Source: Candidatus Uhrbacteria bacterium (GTDB lineage: Bacteria > Patescibacteriota > Patescibacteriia > JACQSD01). Taken from it: a stretch of DNA of 25,844 nucleotides. The notes below the pieces were generated by a model, which saw only the letters and a program-made list of their open reading frames with translations, made no database searches and was not told the DNA's origin. This document shows, piece by piece, positions 7,628 through 14,638 of this stretch. A program made the translations under genes and the position numbers. The DNA is taken from NCBI GenBank assembly GCA_016206165.1, contig JACQSD010000002.1, positions 1 to 25,844 of the forward strand, given 5' to 3'. The stretch's first letter is position 1, and each line of letters starts with the position of its first letter.

Positions 7628-8076
7628 AAGCACTCTATTTTATTTATCATCCAACGAGCACCTTCAACCGGCACTACTTGAAAATTCCACATTTCCGACC
7701 ATTCATTACCATACTGTGCTTCAACCATTATATTAGTCCAATTCATTTTTTTGTCCTGAATTTTACTCGTGATTCTGACATCTGTCGGCCCGTCTTGGAT
7801 GCAATAGCTTTCAGGGACAAACGTTAGATCGTCAAATTGCTTCGCTAAATCTGGGGCTAGGAGTTTTTTAGCCGCCTCATAATTAATTTTTGCTCCGGGA
7901 ATCATACCTAAAGTATACTGCATGTATTCCATAACGACCAAAGAAGGGTTGCTATCAGATAGATCATTTCCACCCAAATTTCCATTAATATTATTTTGCC
8001 AGTAATACCATCCGATTGGTATAATAGCTAAAATGATAATGAGAACCACTATCTTAATGATTATTTTTTTGCCCAT
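7624..8076 (-). CDS. Membrane-anchored small protein leading the toxin-antitoxin operon
   Basis: I do not recognise a named family. The 150-residue protein starts MGKKIIIKIVVLIIILAIIP: a positively charged tip and one hydrophobic helix (about 5-25), so it is a bitopic or secreted-and-anchored protein. The rest is soluble, with NYEAAKKLLAPDLAKQF and a C-terminal strand-rich part ending GARWMINKIECL. The outline resembles small NTF2-like/DUF4878-like domains, but this is only an impression. It is distinctly more A+T-rich than its neighbours. It is the promoter-proximal gene and overlaps mntA by 4 nt, so the three genes are almost certainly one transcript. Confidence 0.8.
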   Translation of the reverse strand: MGKKIIIKIVVLIIILAIIPIGWYYWQNNINGNLGGNDLSDSNPSLVVMEYMQYTLGMIPGAKINYEAAKKLLAPDLAKQFDDLTFVPESYCIQDGPTDVRITSKIQDKKMNWTNIMVEAQYGNEWSEMWNFQVVPVEGARWMINKIECL

Positions 8077-8104
8077 AAATTTATATTTAATCCAGGCTGA
8101 TTAA

Positions 8105-8133
8105 AAGATAGCAAAAAAAATAAGGAAATGCAA
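8105..8133 (-). promoter_or_regulatory. Promoter of the membrane protein-mntA-hepT operon
   Basis: On the minus strand TTGCAT (8133-8128), a 17-bp spacer and TATCTT (8110-8105) lie 29 bp upstream of the start codon. Spacing and both hexamers fit a housekeeping sigma factor. Confidence 0.55.
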
Positions 8134-8161
8134 ATCGTGCTGGTACAAGAAGCAATTAAAG

Positions 8162-8180
8162 CAAAACGAGATACCACCCC
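8162..8180 (+). repeat. Right copy of the 19-bp direct repeat
   Basis: Identical to 5857-5875 (CAAAACGAGATACCACCCC). It overlaps the left arm and loop of the terminator at 8167-8193. Confidence 0.7.
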
Positions 8181-8193
8181 CCATGGTATCTCG
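8163..8193 (-). terminator. Intrinsic terminator of the BtuF-like gene
   Basis: CGAGATACCA (8167-8176) and TGGTATCTCG (8184-8193) are perfect 10-bp arms around a C-rich loop. In the minus direction they are followed by TTTT then GCTTT. It lies 40 bp after the stop codon of the gene ending at 8233. Confidence 0.8.
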
Positions 8194-8232
8194 CTGTTCT
8201 GAAACGAACCTCCTTGAAAATCCCTCCCAGGT

Positions 8233-9036
8233 TCATGGGTGAAAGAGCTTGATGAGCGTGTTGAGCGCAGCTGCAGTGCGAGGACCAGGGTAGATCATGT
8301 TCCTCCCTGAGACAAGATGGACCCTACCATCGAGCGTTGCTTGACAACCGACGTGGACGAAGATTGATTCGACATGATTTTGACCAAGTCGATCAGGATA
8401 ATCCTGCAGGAGAATGACATCTGCCTTGAGATCACGGAGCACGTCATGATCAATCTCGACCTGCGACCTCGCTGACATGGGCGCTATATTGATCCCGCCA
8501 GCTATCTGGATGAGGTCGTGGGCGTATGACTTCCTTCCTGCAAGGCACATGGGCTCTTCCCATGTGATACAGAGGACACGTGGCTGATGCGCAAACCCCC
8601 ACTGGCCTGCATGCATGATTGCTTCTTCGATCTCACGTTGGATACTCGTCGCCGCTCTATTCCTCCAAAGAATAGCGCCAAGATTGTCAACGAGTGCAAG
8701 GCCATCCTGCACGGTATTCGCGTGGACATGGAATACCGGCTTATGGAGCTGGATGAGATCCGCGAGTGCACGTTCTGGCGTGGCGTCCGTTGCTGCAATG
8801 ACGAGGTCCGGATCCAAGGACCGTATCATCGCCATGTTCGGTTCTCGTGTTCTGCCGACATATGGAATTGCTGATGTGTTCGTCGGCTGTGCACACTCGT
8901 CGCTCATACCGACAATGCACGGCGTCGCACCAAGGAGTACCGACGCATCCGCAACGTACGGCGCGAGACAGACGACACGTTGTGGTGGTTTCGCGACGAG
9001 TATTTGCTGCCCGACTGCATCTGTAATTGGCTTCAT
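8233..9036 (-). CDS. BtuF/FepB-like helical-backbone metal-complex binding protein without signal peptide
   Basis: Resembles class III periplasmic binding proteins for corrinoids, haem or siderophores (COG0614). Family landmarks: TDAVGQQILVAKPPQRVVCL at the N-terminus, VGMSDEC, the helix-leading YVGRTREPNMAMIRSLDPDL, a long alpha-helical backbone around 125-150, GRKSYAHDLIQIAGGIN, and a C-terminal ligand-side segment. Length (267) equals the mature domain of the family, but there is no signal peptide or lipobox: the protein starts directly with the domain. No cognate permease or ATPase is nearby. It may therefore act in the cytoplasm as a sensor or carrier, or be exported in an unknown way. 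The start at 9036 is supported by GGGGAGGG upstream. It has its own promoter and terminator. Confidence 0.82.
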   Translation of the reverse strand: MKPITDAVGQQILVAKPPQRVVCLAPYVADASVLLGATPCIVGMSDECAQPTNTSAIPYVGRTREPNMAMIRSLDPDLVIAATDATPERALADLIQLHKPVFHVHANTVQDGLALVDNLGAILWRNRAATSIQREIEEAIMHAGQWGFAHQPRVLCITWEEPMCLAGRKSYAHDLIQIAGGINIAPMSARSQVEIDHDVLRDLKADVILLQDYPDRLGQNHVESIFVHVGCQATLDGRVHLVSGRNMIYPGPRTAAALNTLIKLFHP

Positions 9037-9084
9037 GGTTCCCTCCCCTCATGGATTTAATTCACTTTCAATGTCCGAGTAATT

Positions 9085-9127
9085 GCTATCCTCTCGATAG
9101 CGTAGAGAATAATGCGCATGACGTCAA
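9085..9127 (-). promoter_or_regulatory. Promoter and dyad of the BtuF-like gene
   Basis: On the minus strand TTGACG (9127-9122), 17-bp spacer, TACGCT (9104-9099). A dyad GCTATC/GATAGC (9085-9101) overlaps the -10 and probable start site. The sequence CTCTACGCTATCGA around the -10 is nearly identical to that of the 21671-21907 gene. Confidence 0.65.
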
Positions 9128-9145
9128 TGGAAATCGTTCATGATA

Positions 9146-9175
9146 TTGTATTTGCGCCTCATGGACTATTATGAT
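9146..9175 (+). promoter_or_regulatory. Possible plus-strand promoter in the divergent spacer
   Basis: TTGTAT (9146-9151), 18-bp spacer, TATGAT (9170-9175). It points toward the perfect palindrome at 9197-9211 and the terminator at 9354-9403. Confidence 0.45.
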
Positions 9176-9196
9176 ATATTACCCAATTCCAAGTTT

Positions 9197-9211
9197 GTGA
9201 CAGCCTGTCAC
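9197..9211. promoter_or_regulatory. Operator-like perfect palindrome GTGACA-GCC-TGTCAC
   Basis: Six-base arms with a 3-bp centre, lying about 15-30 bp after the start site predicted from 9170-9175. The form suits a dimeric repressor; the regulator is unknown. Confidence 0.45.
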
Positions 9212-9403
9212 TGTCCGCACTGCTGACGAATGCCGCGGCACCTCATCGTCACGGTGTAAACAGACAAGGAGTATTAAATCGCGGGATGGAACGGCACGAG
9301 ATGTCGTCTACATCGATAGGCCATCGAATGGCATCCACCACCAGTCTTGCGTAGTGGGCGGCTCCGAACTTGACACGTCTCGCAGCCCCCACTTCTTTTT
9401 TTT
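9212..9403 (+). ncRNA. Candidate short structured transcript ending in an intrinsic terminator
   Basis: The stretch has several hairpins (TGACGA/TCGTCA at 9224-9251, GATGT/ACATC near 9299, CGAT/ATCG near 9313-9325) and ends in a stem GTGGG-GGCT/AGCCCCCAC (9354-9392) followed by eight T after TTC. No convincing gene is present: a 22-codon frame from about 9285 has its AAGGAG too far upstream. A promoter and an operator-like palindrome lie just before it. It could be a small RNA or the remains of a gene. Confidence 0.35.
9354..9403 (+). terminator. Intrinsic terminator of the candidate short transcript
   Basis: GTGGGCGGCT (9354-9363) pairs, with one bulge, with AGCCCCCAC (9384-9392), followed by TTCTTTTTTTT. 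No gene precedes it closely on this strand. Confidence 0.65.
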
Positions 9404-9424
9404 ATTTGTTCAACAGAATAGCCT

Positions 9425-9508
9425 GTAGCCGCAGGCTTTTCCGCCATAGGCGGATCCGCCTCGGGCGGAAGCCTGCGATCAATCGCGCACCCTAAAGGGT
9501 GCGGCTAC
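9425..9508. repeat. GTAGCCGC-family palindromic repeat, composite copy
   Basis: The ends GTAGCC (9425-9430) and GGCTAC (9503-9508) are inverted. One internal hairpin is CGCACCC/GGGTGCG (9486-9503). The other, CGCAGGC/GCCTGCG (9430-9436, 9471-9477), is split by a second palindrome TTCCGCC/GGCGGAA (9439-9470) that contains GGCGGATCCGCC. Orientation is opposite to the copies at 1889-1939 and 23048-23103. Confidence 0.85.
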
Positions 9509-9539
9509 CCGGATCACGGTATCGGCCCGGTATCGGCTC

Positions 9540-9593
9540 TTGACGTGCCAGCCTCATTGTGATTAGATTGGGAATCCTGTTCATGTGGACAGG
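9540..9593 (+). promoter_or_regulatory. Promoter and 5' hairpin of the zinc-ribbon gene
   Basis: TTGACG (9540-9545), 17-bp spacer, TTAGAT (9563-9568). A hairpin CCTGT/ACAGG (9576-9580, 9589-9593) would form at the very 5' end of the transcript. Confidence 0.6.
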
Positions 9594-9621
9594 TGATCAT
9601 TCAAACCCGTGGAGGTGTTGC

Positions 9622-9876
9622 ATGAAGATCTTGCGGAGAGGTTGGAAAGATCCGAAGTGGAAGGCCACGGTCGAATGCGACGTCTGTGGTACCGCGTTCG
9701 AGGTTCAGCGTACTGACCTTACGAAGTGGAAGGTCGGCGACATGAGGCACTCAACCTACGAGGTACACGTCGAGTGCCCGGAGTGCAAGAGCGACATCTG
9801 TCTGTCCCGCGATGATGCGGAAGGGCACGAGGGCATCCGGGAGACGCGTGACCAGCGCCTGGGAGCCGGACTGTAG
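9622..9876 (+). CDS. Small zinc-ribbon-like protein, 84 residues
   Basis: I do not recognise a named family. The start at 9622 is preceded by TGGAGGTG. Two CxxC pairs (C19-C22 in CDVCG and C52-C55 in CPECK) with a spacing of 29 residues suggest one zinc ribbon; a further Cys60 follows. The N-terminus MKILRRGWKDPKWKATVE is basic and the C-terminus is charged. Zinc ribbons of this size often bind nucleic acid or partner proteins, but no function can be assigned. The gene has its own promoter and terminator and stands alone on the plus strand. A frame extending to 9559 would lie in the leader hairpin and has no ribosome site. Confidence 0.75.
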   Translation: MKILRRGWKDPKWKATVECDVCGTAFEVQRTDLTKWKVGDMRHSTYEVHVECPECKSDICLSRDDAEGHEGIRETRDQRLGAGL

Positions 9877-9913
9877 CGGCGGAGGAACGCTACGGACACG
9901 AATCGAGAACGAG

Positions 9914-9957
9914 ACGACCCGCCGGAGAAGCATCTCCCGCGGGTCGTATTATTTTTT
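9914..9957 (+). terminator. Intrinsic terminator of the zinc-ribbon gene
   Basis: ACGACCCGC (9914-9922) pairs with GCGGGTCGT (9939-9947); an inner GGAGA/TCTCC stem extends it. ATTATTTTTT follows. Confidence 0.9.
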
Positions 9958-10047
9958 ATAGTGAGGAGGACCTCTTACTTTTATGTATCATTGTATTAAT
10001 ACAGTGGTACATGACAAAATATATAAAAAATTGGATGGATTGTGGAT

Positions 10048-10599
10048 TTAACCTTTTTTCTTTCTTAGATATTCAGCCACTTTAAGAATCAACACGCAAC
10101 TCGGCCCATGTGTTATCTCGCTTTCCATAACCATCCGTAGCGCTTCGTCGAATTTCACTTTTACAATGTTGATTCTTTCCGTGCCCTCGGGATTGGATTC
10201 TGAAAAATGCAGGTTCTTTGCAAGAAATAGTGTGGCAGGCGATTTCACAACCGTTGTAAAAGGATTAACGATTCCCAGATTAATCCATTGAGTAGCTTCA
10301 ATACCAAGCTCTTCTTTTAACTCCCGTTTTGCTGCTTCATGACTATTTTCGCCCTTGTCGATTGCCCCACTAACGACCTCTATACTATCCCGCTCAATTG
10401 CATAGTGGAACTCTTTTGTGAGGTAGACAAATCCGTTATCATCAAGTGGCAAAACGGAAACGCCCGCCACCATTTCGATGACTCCAAAGATACCATCTTC
10501 CCCATCAGGTCGAATCACTTGATCTTCACGCACTCGAATCCATGGGTTTTTATATTTCTCATGGCTTTCTTTTATTTTCCATGGGCCGTTTGTATACAT
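10048..10599 (-). CDS. Nudix hydrolase, ADP-ribose pyrophosphatase-like
   Basis: Hydrolyses a nucleoside diphosphate linked to another moiety; ADP-ribose or a nucleotide sugar is the likeliest substrate. The 183-residue protein contains a complete Nudix box, G-x5-E-x7-REL-x-EE-x-G-I, from G78 to I100 (GAIDKGENSHEAAKRELKEE then LGI), all metal-binding glutamates present. The preceding VSVLPLDDNGFVYLTKEFHY is typical of the ADP-ribose pyrophosphatase (NudF-like) branch. It follows the 10615 gene with a 15-nt gap and may share its transcript. Confidence 0.92.
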   Translation of the reverse strand: MYTNGPWKIKESHEKYKNPWIRVREDQVIRPDGEDGIFGVIEMVAGVSVLPLDDNGFVYLTKEFHYAIERDSIEVVSGAIDKGENSHEAAKRELKEELGIEATQWINLGIVNPFTTVVKSPATLFLAKNLHFSESNPEGTERINIVKVKFDEALRMVMESEITHGPSCVLILKVAEYLRKKKG

Positions 10600-10614
10600 A
10601 GGTTGAAGCGCGTG

Positions 10615-11538
10615 TCATTCTAAATGAAAACTGCGCAGCATCGTGTTAAATGTGGAGTATTCATTATTGATCTCAAATCCCCAGAATGTGGTGAATTCAA
10701 AAATCTTATCGCCATCTTTTCTGAAAATTGAATAGGATCCTTCAGCGAGACCGCCTTCATGAACAAGATACGCAAGTACTTGAGACCCCATAGCTCTTGT
10801 CCCCTCAATCGTGCAGACATCCCGATCACAATCCTTATATTTTCCTTGGAGCCACTGTTCGAGCGAATACTTTGGATGTACAGCATACATCGTGATGTAG
10901 TATCCGAGTGGTTGATCCGTGTAGTTTGGCATTGCGCGTGTCGCAATCTCCCATGGCGCAAGGAAACCGACGGTGTCTCCCTTCTCTTCGATCGTATACC
11001 CTTCTGGATAGTCAATGTGGTAGCCGTGTGCAGTATTCAGATACGTCTTCCATCCACTCCCGCGATCGACGAAGCGAAATGTTTTTAATACCCGATTGAT
11101 AAATGTTGTATCACGGTCGATCGGATACTGCTCTCCCTTGCAAGTAATAAATGCAATACGCAATGTTCGCGCGCCAACTGCTGTCTGTACAATTTTTTCA
11201 TTACAATCATCTCGTGTCTGCGAAAACGTGTATCCGACACGATCGCCAACGAGTGTTTTCAGCGGCTGAGCGATCTCCCCTGAAGAATCTCTCATGTTAT
11301 TTGGATCGAGTTTTTCTGGCAACATGAAGAGATCAATTGTTCCTCCGGCCCCCAAAAAAGCAACATCTGCTGCGTGGTATTCCTTTTTTTCGAAACTCGA
11401 CGGATAGTGGAAACTGACACCCCATGCATCGTTCGTGTATTCCTTCCATGGATTGCTCGGAATGTAATACGAAATAACCGTTGCAACGAGGAGTACAACA
11501 AATATGATAATGATGAATATGATGCGACGTCGTGACAT
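10615..11538 (-). CDS. Membrane-anchored protein with two PsbP-like repeats
   Basis: The 307-residue protein begins MSRRRIIFIIIIFVVLLVAT, one N-terminal membrane anchor or uncleaved signal, then an extracytoplasmic part. Two tandem units start with similar signatures, NDAWGVSFHYPSSFEKKEY (about residue 36) and NTAHGYHIDYPEGYTIEEK (about 168), each ending in a motif like FxNRVLKTFRF or FNTMLRSFHL. Such units are seen in PsbP/Mog1-like hypothetical proteins of many bacteria. Four cysteines (two in the first unit, two in DCDRDVC) could form disulfides. The function is unknown; internal duplication is clear. Confidence 0.75.
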   Translation of the reverse strand: MSRRRIIFIIIIFVVLLVATVISYYIPSNPWKEYTNDAWGVSFHYPSSFEKKEYHAADVAFLGAGGTIDLFMLPEKLDPNNMRDSSGEIAQPLKTLVGDRVGYTFSQTRDDCNEKIVQTAVGARTLRIAFITCKGEQYPIDRDTTFINRVLKTFRFVDRGSGWKTYLNTAHGYHIDYPEGYTIEEKGDTVGFLAPWEIATRAMPNYTDQPLGYYITMYAVHPKYSLEQWLQGKYKDCDRDVCTIEGTRAMGSQVLAYLVHEGGLAEGSYSIFRKDGDKIFEFTTFWGFEINNEYSTFNTMLRSFHLE

Positions 11539-11572
11539 AGTTATTTAGAGACTGTAGAAAATCTCAGTTATT

Positions 11573-11648
11573 CTTCGAGCGGAGTCCGGCATCCGCCGGA
11601 CGAAGTCGAGAAGTAAGCCAAATTTTTGCTTCTCGACCGGGCTCGAAG
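11573..11648. repeat. Cloverleaf-like three-stem inverted repeat
   Basis: Outer arms CTTCGAGC (11573-11580) and GCTCGAAG (11641-11648) enclose two hairpins: GTCCGGC/GCCGGAC (11584-11590, 11595-11601) and GTCGAGAAG/CTTCTCGAC (11605-11613, 11629-11637). All arms pair perfectly. It lies in the 137-bp gap between mreB and the 10615 gene. There is no T-run after the outer stem, so it is not a standard terminator; it is more likely a palindromic repeat element. Confidence 0.8.
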
Positions 11649-11675
11649 ACTAAAATTTGTCATTTTTCTACATTC

Positions 11676-12683
11676 TCATTTTGTTGCTAAAATACTTCGT
11701 TTATACGCCTCGAGGTTTTCGAGTGCGATGCCGGTTCCTTTTGCCACCGAGAGCATTGGTTCGTCCGCGACAAATGCGGGGACGCCCGTTGCGCGGGAAA
11801 GGAGATGATCGAGATTTCGTAATTGTGCACTGCCACCAGAGAGCACCATCCCTTTATCCATCACATCCGCAGAAAGTTCTGGTGGCGCCTTTTGGAGCAC
11901 ATCTTTCACCGCAGTAATGATACCCTCGAGTTCCTCTTCAATCGCCTCCGTGACATCGTCCGACGTGACCGAAATCATCCGTGGAAGACCGGTGATCGTA
12001 TCGCGCCCGCGAATTTGCATCGTGAGTTTGTGATCCAGATAGAGCGCGGAACCCACCTGAATTTTCATTTCTTCAGAACTGCGCTCCCCAATTGCAAGCC
12101 CATAGCGCCGGCGGACATGTTCTTGAATTGCAAGATCAAATTTATTTCCTCCAATGCGGACAGACGTACTTGCGACAATACCGCCAAGTGAGATGACAGC
12201 GATTTCGGATGTTCCCCCACCAATTTCAACGATCATGTGCCCTGATGCGCCACCAATCGGAATATCCGCTCCGATCGCTGCAGCGATTGGCTCCTTAATA
12301 ATGTATGCCGCTTTTGCGCCAGCAGCAAGCGTTGCGTCGATCACTGCACGCCGTTCTGTTGACGTGATGCCTGCCGGTACCGCGACCATGACTTCTGGAC
12401 GAAAGAGCCGAATACCGCCGAGCGCTTTGTGAATGAAATAACGCAACATTGCCTCAGTTGCACGATAATCGGCGATAACTCCATCGCGCAATGGCCGCGA
12501 CGCAACAATCGTATCCGGTGTGCGCCCAATCATTTCTTTTGCTTCTTCCCCAACGGCAAGGATTTTTTTATCGACAAGCGATATTGCAACCACGGATGGC
12601 TCGTTAATGACAATACCACTCTTCATGCGATAGACACGAATGTTTGTCGTTCCGAGGTCAATGGCAATTTTGGAGGAGAACAT
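11676..12683 (-). CDS. mreB: Rod-shape-determining actin homologue MreB
   Basis: Forms membrane-associated filaments that guide cell-wall synthesis. The 335-residue protein has the actin-fold nucleotide motifs: phosphate 1 IAIDLGTTN (7-15), the ASRPLRDGVIADY stretch typical of MreB, phosphate 2 VEIGGGTSEIAVISLGG, and the adenosine motif MVLSGGSAQLRNLD, followed by VAKGTGIALEN. The start MFSSKIAIDL at 12683 fits the family; the longer frame to 12761 lies inside the DUF4012 gene. No mreC or mreD is seen next to it. The gene starts 8 nt after the DUF4012 stop, so the two are probably cotranscribed. Confidence 0.95.
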   Translation of the reverse strand: MFSSKIAIDLGTTNIRVYRMKSGIVINEPSVVAISLVDKKILAVGEEAKEMIGRTPDTIVASRPLRDGVIADYRATEAMLRYFIHKALGGIRLFRPEVMVAVPAGITSTERRAVIDATLAAGAKAAYIIKEPIAAAIGADIPIGGASGHMIVEIGGGTSEIAVISLGGIVASTSVRIGGNKFDLAIQEHVRRRYGLAIGERSSEEMKIQVGSALYLDHKLTMQIRGRDTITGLPRMISVTSDDVTEAIEEELEGIITAVKDVLQKAPPELSADVMDKGMVLSGGSAQLRNLDHLLSRATGVPAFVADEPMLSVAKGTGIALENLEAYKRSILATK

Positions 12684-12691
12684 GAGATGAT

Positions 12692-14638
12692 TTAAAATGA
12701 TACCGAGAATTTTCTGTCCGTCCGAAGGTCTGTCTGAATTGTATAGGTCGAGTCGCCCCATTGCGAAGCGTCCTCCGCCGGGGTTGCTGCTCTCACTGGT
12801 GTACCAAAGCGGAGTGTGAGCGTCAAGGGAACCGCAATTGTCCCCGCTTGCTTTGGTATCACGATATCAACGGGCGCACGAACATTCGGATCAGCGCGTT
12901 TGGGGAGATCAATGGTATATGTGAGTGATCGTTCTTCGCCCGGCTCAATGGCAATAAACCCACCAAATACTGCATATCCAAGCTCGTCTCCGACATCAAT
13001 TTTTCCTGGCTGCGTTGAACGCGATCGATCCATAAACCCATCGCCCTCGACGAGTGTACTCCCCTCTGGAGCGTAGAGACGCGTGTACGTTTGGTAGCGT
13101 GTCGTCTTCCATGTGAATTGCCCCCGATTGTGGTAGGTCATAGTCACTCGGGCGCGCGGACGCGATGTCGTGTAGTCGACACGAATATCAAGCCTGCGTT
13201 CCATCACCTGGTCTGTCTTCAAGCTTCCAAGGTTTGCGTCGACGACAGAAAAGAGTGCTGGGGCGTTGCGTGGAAATGACCCACTCCATCCTCGTTCTGT
13301 CACCTGCTGTTGGATTTTCGCATCGGTGTGATAGACCATAATTTGCTTCTCCTCAAGCGCAGTTTTCAGTACATTGAGAAGGTCAGGGGTATCCTTCACT
13401 GGAATACGGTGCAATCGGGCAACCAATTCCTCCGTCAATTTTCCAATAATAACTTTTCGATCCTCGAGTGAAATGCCACGCTTTGCGAAGCCATGCTCCA
13501 CATCGTATTCAAGAACATCGGTGACATTCTCAGGCGTAAATGTAATACCGTCAATCGTCACTCCACCAGTAAATTGCATGATACGCTCGATTACTGTCGG
13601 AGTGATTGCAATAACGCCACGTGGATTTGCCCCAGTCCGCACCTCGCGCGAATAGGAAGTGAGTAGTTGTGTTGCACTTGTTGGAAAATCTGGCGACCAG
13701 TTTGTATCACGAAAGAAGAATTTTTTCACGCCTAAGTATCTCCGGATGGGAGCTGGGGATGGTGGGAGTGTTATATTTTTTGGTACACCGTTATCAAGGC
13801 GGTACGCATCATCGGTTCGCAGTGACGTAATCGCACCGCTGTCCATGTGGAGGAGACCATATGCCCCAATAAATCCTCCTGATGGACGGAGCTCGTCATT
13901 GTTTTGAAAAATAAATAGGGATACCGATGGCTCTGGATAACCAGCGAAGTCAGGAAGGATGGTCGCAAGGTCCTCAAATTCATCAAGCGCGCGCTCGAGC
14001 ACCCCTAACTTCTCACGAGCCTCACTCAAACGTTTTGGAACAAATCGATCAGGAAGAACGATGCGCGCACGATCAAAATGGTCAATACCCGCAATGAGAT
14101 TTGATCGAATCGTTCGGATGCGCTCCGGAGTTTCCACGAGTGCGCCGAGGACAGTGCGGCGATCCTCACGTGGAAGTTTTGTAAAATCAATTGATGATTC
14201 AAGTGATCCAAGGGGCTCGCGGAGTTGTTCGGCGAGCGTAATACCATCGGCAAGCGCAGTGGAAAAGAAGAACCCTGCATCAGCAACATCCTCGCCTGCA
14301 TTCCTGTATGTTCCGATGAACGGAACCCAACGGATCCAGCGAATACGGTCCAGTGTACTCCCTACAATTTTCCATGCGTCTGCCGCGCGACGAGCGTGTG
14401 TATGCGCGTCGTCAAAATTTTTTTGTTGAAGCGAGGAAATGCTCGTCATCGTCGCTTCATACGCGGTGTATCCTGAACGCACCGCATCACGGACAATAAG
14501 TCCAACCCATCCCCCCAGGATGACAAATGCAATTCCAATTGCAAGAGATAAAAAAAACCATCGCCGACGCGGCGTTCGTCGCGCGATCACTTGTTGCACG
14601 GGTTGCGGGCTATCGTTGTACTGTGCGAGAAAGTTCAT
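12692..14638 (-). CDS. DUF4012 membrane protein
   Basis: A large (648-residue) membrane-anchored extracytoplasmic protein of unknown biochemical role, a family frequent in Patescibacteria and in Gram-positive polysaccharide loci. After a short cytoplasmic tail there is one membrane helix (within RRRWFFLSLAIGIAFVILGG, about 27-50), then a helical segment, and the DUF4012 core with its signature SLFIFQNNDELRPSGGFIGA (about 238-258) and the conserved TNWSPDFPTSA. The C-terminal third is beta-rich (VTMTYHNRGQFTWKTTRYQT). Start chosen at ATG 14638 (MNFLAQYNDS); ATG 14644 is equally possible. It overlaps the upstream GT2 by 29 nt and precedes mreB by 8 nt, pointing to a role in envelope or surface-polymer assembly. 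Confidence 0.9.
   Translation of the reverse strand: MNFLAQYNDSPQPVQQVIARRTPRRRWFFLSLAIGIAFVILGGWVGLIVRDAVRSGYTAYEATMTSISSLQQKNFDDAHTHARRAADAWKIVGSTLDRIRWIRWVPFIGTYRNAGEDVADAGFFFSTALADGITLAEQLREPLGSLESSIDFTKLPREDRRTVLGALVETPERIRTIRSNLIAGIDHFDRARIVLPDRFVPKRLSEAREKLGVLERALDEFEDLATILPDFAGYPEPSVSLFIFQNNDELRPSGGFIGAYGLLHMDSGAITSLRTDDAYRLDNGVPKNITLPPSPAPIRRYLGVKKFFFRDTNWSPDFPTSATQLLTSYSREVRTGANPRGVIAITPTVIERIMQFTGGVTIDGITFTPENVTDVLEYDVEHGFAKRGISLEDRKVIIGKLTEELVARLHRIPVKDTPDLLNVLKTALEEKQIMVYHTDAKIQQQVTERGWSGSFPRNAPALFSVVDANLGSLKTDQVMERRLDIRVDYTTSRPRARVTMTYHNRGQFTWKTTRYQTYTRLYAPEGSTLVEGDGFMDRSRSTQPGKIDVGDELGYAVFGGFIAIEPGEERSLTYTIDLPKRADPNVRAPVDIVIPKQAGTIAVPLTLTLRFGTPVRAATPAEDASQWGDSTYTIQTDLRTDRKFSVSF

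Noticed and set aside
9285..9353. 22-codon reading frame starting MERHEMSSTS
   Set aside because: The AAGGAG lies about 14 bases from the ATG, and the segment is better explained by RNA hairpins.
9982..10050. 22-codon reading frame starting MYHCINTVV after GAGGAGG
   Set aside because: Spacing to the ATG is too long, and it runs into the 3' end of the Nudix gene on the opposite strand.
13959..14429. Long plus-strand open frame opposite the DUF4012 gene
   Set aside because: Composition reflects antisense reading of a coding sequence; no ribosome site and no recognisable domain.
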